A stretch of 64,000 nucleotides of DNA from Apiosordaria backusii (lineage: Eukaryota; Ascomycota; Sordariomycetes; Sordariales; Lasiosphaeriaceae), in NCBI GenBank assembly GCA_030549205.1, contig JAUKTV010000002.1:1736001-1800000 (forward strand), given 5' to 3'. Shown piece after piece: positions 58,448-64,000 of this stretch; positions within the stretch are counted from its first letter, which is position 1, and the number at the start of each line of letters is the position of its first letter. A model generated the notes under the pieces. That model saw only the letters and a program-made list of their open reading frames with translations. It made no database searches and was not told the DNA's origin. A program made the position numbers and the translations under genes.

Positions 58448-59850
58448 ATGTTCCCGCGGCGCATCCCGAATCTCCACATTGGTCCTTTGCGCCTCCCGAG
58501 TCGTGGGACGAGGGTTCTTAGACCAATCCATAAAATTACAACACCAGATTTGTCACACAAAGTTCATCGTCGTCTTGCGTCCTCGACAGTTGCAACATTC
58601 CATTATCTTTGTGCTCTGGAGGAGTATCGCACCGTGAAGCCATTCCACATCAACATTCCTGCTGGGGGCATTCCTGGTGGCCACCACACGAATGAGGTGT
58701 CACAGCCCTACCACAACATTAGGGTCCGTGATATCAGAGCCGAGGGATCACAGCTCTCTTTAGACACGAATGGATTCGAGGTCGCCGTTGCCGGGGGTAC
58801 AACCGGGGCTGCGGTTCTGGGTGCCCTTGCTCCAGAAGACTTCGAGCGATCAGATGCTAATGAGCTACGGAGTATCCTTGCTCCCGCAATGGAAGTATTC
58901 TTGACGGAAAGGCTACAAGCCGAAACTGTCTTCACCTTTGCGTTTCGGGTAAGGAACTTTGTCTCACTCACGGACATCCAATCCAGGTTGACAGTGTGGT
59001 TGCTAAGAAACCCGCCACAGTATCGACATCGCTCCCGCGAGTTCCCTACACTCGCCCGCGGAACCGACCCGCGCATCTCACAGCCCGTCCAAGGCGTACA
59101 TGCTGGTAGGTAGTATGCTTCTCGCATTGTGTTTAAAATAAGTACCTAGGTAGCTTGCATTTCTGATCACTAGTCTCAGACTTTACCCCTGATTACGCCA
59201 GAACCACTGCCAATTTCGTTGCGGGACTAAGAAACTTTCAGGATCTCGCGCTGTGCGAGCGCCGCTGGCAGCTGATTAGGTAAGTTGCCCCTTGTTTGAA
59301 GTAAACCAACCCGGCATTTGATCACTCGTCCCCACACAATGCTAACGAGTCACTAATCAACCCAGCGCTTGGAGGCCATTGCACGGTCCTCTTTTCGACT
59401 GGCCCCTTGCTGGGTTGGACACAAGAAGTTTAAACTACTATCGAGATCTTGTGGCGTCCGACAATGTTTATCCCCATCAGGTATCGGAAACATACAATGT
59501 TTTCTTTCACCCAGACCACCGTTGGTATTACCTGAGTCAACATCAGCCACACGAGTTTCTACTCTTCAAGGCGTTCGACTCCAAAACATCTGACGCCACA
59601 GCTAGAGGTGTGTATCTTGGTTCCAAGTCTCTGGGGCTTGGGCCTGATGTGTGTGAAGATGCTGATGAGAGCATGCCTGCCTTCAGTTTGCGCGCATGCG
59701 GCTTTCCAGCTACCTGATACACCTCTGAACTGTTGCCCAAGACAAAGTATCGAGTGTGTCAGTTTAGTGCTATATCCCCGAGGCAGTGCGGATGAAGTAC
59801 CCCGAGAAGTATGTGGCCTGACTGTTGTGCCCTTTACTGCTGGGCTTTGA
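58448..59850 (+). CDS. CTB9/asaB-type hydroxylase/desaturase (CmcJ-like)
   Basis: Exons 58448-59105, 59180-59279, 59366-59607 and 59687-59850 give 387 residues; the introns of 74, 86 and 79 bp close in phase. Conserved family blocks appear in order: ATFHYLCALEEYRTVKPFHI; a block around DTNGFEVAVAGG; VHADFTPDYA; SAWRPLHGPLFDWPLAG; HRWYYLSQHQPHEFLLFKAFDS; and AHAAFQLPDTPLNCCPRQSIE. The last two match the HRWYYxPxMxPxEALLFKxxDS and PHTAFxDPxxPxxAPPRxSIE pattern of fungal hydroxylase/desaturase proteins from mycotoxin-type clusters. The first 45 residues before ATFHYL are longer than usual and basic, so the true start may differ. The substrate is unknown. No synthase gene lies nearby. Confidence 0.85.
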
Positions 59851-61165
59851 CGTAAACTGACCGGCCAGACGCTTCCCTCCGAGACGCCGCGCACCGACCC
59901 TCCTGTAGGGGCATTCATGTTTTAACAGTGGTATGACAGGCCCAGGCCTATACTAAGAAGGGAATGCAGTAAGGCAAGGGGAGGAACCACCAAAGGGACC
60001 AGCGGATGATAGTTCACTCATTTGTTGTCGTTTGAAGAGAAAGGTTTCTCAAACTTGAACAGTCGATCATTTACAAGCTCAATAAACACTGATACAGTGG
60101 TCCATTAGGTGAACTAAGAGGTCGGGAAAAAGTGTGGAAAAAGGTGATGAATTGCAATTGAATCTGTCAAACAGTGCTCCTTGAAGTAGGATGCGTGAAG
60201 TGGTGGATCTCCTTGACTGGACCAATGGTGGGGCATAGCCAGATAAGAGATAAGAGATAAGATAAGGACTTGTGAATGCCCTCACCCAACCACTTCAGGT
60301 ATCAAACACGCACTGGTAACCAGGTACAAAATTTAAAGTACATCGATGATCCACCGTGTGAAGCTTTTTATATCTATTTCAAGGCTTATCACCATTATTT
60401 GCGGTCTGTCAACCGTGTATCGAGGCCTATTTTGTCAAGAACGTGCCAGCTAATTGAGTTCCTAAGAACTCGAAGCCTCTGGACCTCAAAGTAAACTAAG
60501 GGGAATGAGAGTTAGGTGCGGAGCCAAGCGGTTCTACAATCGACAGAAAGCCGAAACATTGGCTCGGGCTAGGTATCTTGAATCCGTAAAATATAGCCCA
60601 CGCATATGCAAGGCCCAAAGTCAGCGCTAATCTCGGAAACGTCGTGGTCCGTCCCCAGTTCCGAACGCTAATCAGCGGCACAGAACTTCAAAATGCAACG
60701 CTGTATTCGACAGCCAATGATTAGGGTGGTGGGGGTTTGCACTGTCTTTGACCTGCAGTCTCGCGCCGAAACACAGTATGAGACTCGACAGTCACCGTCT
60801 TTGGAATGTCAAAGGGGGTCCTCATCGGCAACCTCGGCTATATGGGATTGTTGGTGCATCACGATATCTGGTGAGTGTATAAAATGGTATCCAAACTGTG
60901 AAAGGTCGAAAACCAAGGATCTGGAAACTGCAAGGACTCCGTTGGAGGATGAGTGCTCCCTGTCAGCAGCATTAGTGTTGGCCTGTCAGCATCACTAGGG
61001 TTACCTAGATACCCTGTCACCATCAACACAAGTGTATGTTGTCTTAAAAGACTTTGCCTGCCAGATGTTGTGTCTCAGCGCGCTTCCACAGAGCTCTTTC
61101 CAATCCTCGATTCTCTATTTCGAAGCTCAAAAAGGAGCACTCGCCCACCCTGCCACTGAGCTAAC
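59851..61165. other. Intergenic region, 1.3 kb
   Basis: It contains the first copy of a dispersed repeat (60093-60230). Otherwise I see no supported gene: the short frames near 60276, 60693 and 60953 have no domain or splice pattern. Confidence 0.35.
60093..60230 (+). repeat. Dispersed repeat, copy 1 (possible mariner-type MITE end)
   Basis: It begins TACAGTGGTCCATTAGGTGA and shares AGTGTGGAAAAAGGTGATGA and GAAGTAGGATGCGTGAAGTG with a second copy at 62871-63010, same orientation. TA followed by CAGTGGTCC resembles a mariner-type terminus after a TA target. A matching inverted end is only weakly visible (GGACCAATGG). Confidence 0.75.
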
Positions 61166-62754
61166 ATGACACGCCCCTCTCGCTTTCTGTCCCTGGCACT
61201 CTTCGGAACATGCGTCTTGGCCAAACCTCCAACATGCGGTGATGCAGTATATCTCTCATTCCTCTTCCCCTCCACACCTCACTCCAGTCTCTAACCCTCA
61301 ATTCCAAGTGTGCCTCCCTCTCCAGTGCCCTCCCAGGTCTAGTCAACTACCCCAACTCCACCGCCTACGCCCGAAACAACATCTACTGGTCCCTCCGCCA
61401 AAACACCACCATTTCACCCGCTTGTTTCGTAACCCCCCGCACCTCTCGTCACGTCTCCACCGCCATCCAAATCCTCACCTCCCTCAACCAGCCCTTCACA
61501 GTCAAATCCGGCGGCCACACCGCCTTCGAAGGAGGCTCCAACATTGGCCCTGAAGGCGTGACCATCGACCTCGTTCATCTCAACTCCATCACTCTCTCCC
61601 CCGACAGGAAATCCGTCTCCCTCGGCCCGGGCAACCGCTGGATCGACGTCGCTGAGCACCTCACCCCTCTTGGCCTAGCCGTTGTCGGAGGCAGGGCATC
61701 AACCGTTGGTGTCAGCGGTCTCATCCTAGGAGGCGGGATAAGTTTCTTCTCCGGACAGCGCGGGTGGGCGTGTGATAATGTCATCGAATACGAACTCGTT
61801 ACCGCCAAGGGGGACATTGTCACTGCGAACAAATCCCACAACAAGGATTTATTCTGGGCCTTGCGAGGAGGAGGCGGGTCCAACTTTGGGATTGTGACTA
61901 GGTTCACCTTGGAGGCGTTTGAACAAGGGGATTTGTGGGCTAGCTCTCTCATTTGGTCCGGGGGCGCAAATCAGACCTTGATCAGGCTCTTGAACGAGAT
62001 GGCTGTTGATGGCCTGGCGAAGGATAAGGGTGCGCATACGTATTTTGTCTTGACGTATCTGCCGGATTTGGGGGGGTACGTAGTGCTGACGGATCAGTTC
62101 CACATTGAGGGGGGCAGAGAGGATGTACCAGAGGTTTTTCGGCCGATGCAAGAGGCTTTCAAGGGGGTGGCGGAGGGGGGATTGTTTAATAATACGAGGA
62201 GGGCGAATATCTCAAGTTTGTTGAGGGAGATTAGTCAACCGGCGGGGATGAGGCAGACTTGGGCTGTTACGAGCGTGTCGGTGGCGGCGGACGAGAGCTT
62301 GCTGGGGGATTTTGTGCCTTTGTTTGAGGGGCATGTGGAAAGGTTGCAAAAGGCAGCCAAGGAGGTTGGAGAGAGTGTCATGGTTCCGTACTTGATCTTC
62401 CAGCCGCTTCCAATCAATGTGATTGAGGCTATGCAGGTCAATGGTGGTAATACATTCGGCTTAAAGCCGAGTGATGGGCCATTGATGCTTGTACAGTTGT
62501 CGGTGACTTGGTCGAGCGAGAGTCTGGATGAGGCCGTGGCAAGCAACTGCGAGAGACTGATCAGTGAGGTCGATGCTCTCGCTGAGGAACGCGGGGCAAA
62601 GAAAGGTTTTGTGTACATGAATTATGCTTCAAAAAACCAGGACGTATATGGGAGTTATGGAGAGAAAAGCCATCTCAAGCTCAAGCGGATGGCCGACAGG
62701 TGGGATCCCAAGGGCCAGCTGAGAAAGTTATGGCGAGGATATTTCAAGCTGTAA
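61166..62754 (+). CDS. Secreted FAD-linked oxidase (BBE-like)
   Basis: Exons 61166-61246 and 61309-62754 give 508 residues. The 62-bp intron has GTATAT, a CTAAC branch and CCAAG; an earlier acceptor at 61287 is also in frame and would add seven residues. The signal peptide is MTRPSRFLSLALFGTCVLA, cleaved before KPPTC. The FAD PP-loop is KSGGHTAFEGG, with His available for 8-alpha-histidyl attachment. The second attachment site, normally Gly-x-Cys-x-x-Gly, reads GVSGLILGGG with Ser, so mono-covalent FAD is expected. FWALRGGGGSNFGIVTRFTL follows, and the C-terminal BBE motif is YMNYASKNQD then LKRMADRWDPKGQL. Family members oxidise sugars, alkaloids or polyketides outside the cell or in vesicles. 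Two copies of a short repeat flank the gene. Confidence 0.93.
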
Positions 62755-63103
62755 GGATTTATCAACGTATCTAAAGATACCCAGAAGAACTGTGGCTACA
62801 GTCAGATTTGGCAACGTCACGATCTGAGGTACTTTGTTAGGTGAATAGAACCTGAAAGTTTAGTGATAGGTACAGTGGTCCATTAGGTGAACTGAAAGTT
62901 CAGAAGAAAGTGTGGAAAAAGGTGATGAATTCCAAAGTTGAAGCTGTCAAACATGCTTCCTGAAGTAGGATGCGTGAAGTGGAGGATCTCTTTGACTGGG
63001 CCAATTGTGGATAAGAAAATAGAAACTGCTACTTAAAGCAAAGGAATGCCTATTGATTACATCAAAGGCCTTCCGATTGTCTTTAAAGCCCATTCACTAT
63101 CCC
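62755..63103. other. Intergenic region downstream of the FAD oxidase gene
   Basis: It holds repeat copy 2 (62871-63010) and the terminators of two convergent genes. No gene is seen. Confidence 0.4.
62871..63010 (+). repeat. Dispersed repeat, copy 2
   Basis: This direct repeat of 60093-60230 starts TACAGTGGTCCATTAGGTGA and ends near CTGGGCCAATTGTGG. The copies differ by scattered substitutions and a few small indels. They lie about 2.8 kb apart on either side of the FAD oxidase gene. Confidence 0.8.
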
Positions 63104-64000
63104 TCAATTACCCCCTCGAATGAACCTGTGAATAGTATCATCCACCAGTTGCCTCATCTCCATATCATGGACTACGCCCATAGGTGAACAAGGTAGTTGA
63201 CCAGGGTTATCAAGATCGATGACCTCAAGCCATGGCTGGCTGAGGGTCTTCATGTAAAATAAAACGGAGCTTCTGATAGATGTCCGGTCTGGTTGAATCC
63301 AACCAACGATTCTGGTTTGTGTTGCGCCTGTTAGAAGGTGATGCTCTGGTACTGTTACTTGAAAAAAGCATGGATTACTCACCTGATGGCCGAATCGAGG
63401 CCGACAAGCGCGGCAGCGTCGGCGCGAGATAGGCTAGAGAGCCAGGCGCCGTCTTGACTTGTAAGCGAGAGCCCGACGAACCAGTCTGCTCGTTGTGGCG
63501 AGTCGTGTTGCAGGCCGAGCGCGATGGTACGCTCATAGGTAAGCCCGCCAATCGAGGTATTATGAGGCATATTATGATACGCCTTAATCTTTCCGGACAC
63601 TTCGTCTAAGAAGAACGGGACCGGGTAAGGAAAGTTGACAAGATGGATCATGTCGCTGTGGCAGTGGTCCTCAATATTAGCTCGCCAGGGGATTGGTCCC
63701 CGGAGCCTGGATAGATTGTCTGTCGAGAAATACAGTCGGGCTTGCTGCCAGCGGGCGCTCTCAGCCACGAACGGCAGCGGTGGCGGCCAGCAGAGGACGT
63801 CGACCGTGTAGCCATCACCAAGAATGTTAGGTAATATAGGTAACGGCTTTTTAGTCGACATGGCCCCATGGCCGCACCACCTTGGGAGATTTACGGAATC
63901 AGTGAACTCTTCGCTGATCACTTTGACCCACATGCGGCGACCACGTAACTGAGGAGCAATCTCCAGACGAGCTTTGTTCTTGGGCTTCCGTGAGGTGTCT
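63104..64000 (-). CDS. Unrecognised protein, C-terminal part (5' end outside window)
   Basis: The frame is open from base 64000 (DTSRKPKNKARLEIAPQLRG) to a GTGAGT donor at 63382, so the start lies beyond the window. Features are a Pro/Trp-rich VLCWPPPLPF, an ARLYFSTDNLSRLRGP stretch and an IEDHCHSDMIHLVNFPYPVP segment. A second open frame at 63327-63104 (TRIVGWIQPDRTSIRSSVLF, ending IHRFIRGGN) looks like the last exon. Simple GT-AG removal of 63328-63382 joins it in the wrong phase: the donor leaves two bases and the exon needs one. Either the splice sites differ or there is a frameshift. No signal peptide or membrane helix is seen. I do not recognise the family. Confidence 0.6.

Noticed and set aside
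4760..62754. One secondary-metabolite gene cluster covering all oxidoreductases
   Set aside because: The P450, TauD-like, ADH, CTB9-like and BBE genes are spread over 58 kb, with unrelated genes and an 18-kb relic block between them and no synthase.

Overview
The window reads as nuclear DNA of a filamentous ascomycete, most likely a Sordariomycete. Genes carry short GT-AG introns of about 48-170 bp with CTGAC/CTAAC-like branch sites. Zn2Cys6 transcription factors and HET-domain (heterokaryon incompatibility) genes are frequent. One 18-kb block is extremely A+T-rich and TpA-rich, as expected of repeat-induced point mutation (RIP). The genus cannot be named from the sequence alone.

Layout. 1-15 kb: a 5'-truncated Zn2Cys6 regulator, a mitochondrial Rieske/AIF-type flavoprotein, a four-exon cytochrome P450, a HET protein with several N-terminal membrane segments, a tail-to-tail HET gene, a frameshifted HET pseudogene and a kinase-tail relic. 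15-24 kb (all minus strand): a second Zn2Cys6 regulator, a small single-pass mitochondrial-type protein and a 1172-residue protein with a collagen-like glycine-rich N-terminus. 26-30 kb: a TauD-like dioxygenase and, convergent to it, a five-exon Zn2Cys6 regulator. 30.95-31.54 kb: a MITE-like element with telomere-like inverted repeats. It sits at the left edge of the A+T-rich relic block (about 31.54-49.33 kb), which contains no credible gene but has decayed tandem duplications, transposon-like remnants and a tRNA-like B box near its right edge. 49.3-56 kb: a small hypothetical gene, a zinc-dependent alcohol dehydrogenase and a fourth HET-type gene. 56-64 kb: a truncated MFS transporter relic, a degenerate minisatellite, a CTB9/asaB-type hydroxylase gene, a secreted BBE-type FAD oxidase flanked by two copies of a short dispersed repeat, and the 3' part of an unrecognised gene.

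Function. This looks like accessory chromosome territory. Non-self-recognition (HET) genes and secondary-metabolism-type oxidoreductases (P450, CTB9-like, BBE, TauD-like, ADH) lie around a silenced transposon graveyard, with broken genes on both sides. The oxidoreductases are too dispersed, and lack a PKS, NRPS or terpene synthase, to be called a biosynthetic cluster. Exon models were assembled by hand from splice signals and reading-frame continuity and have no transcript support.
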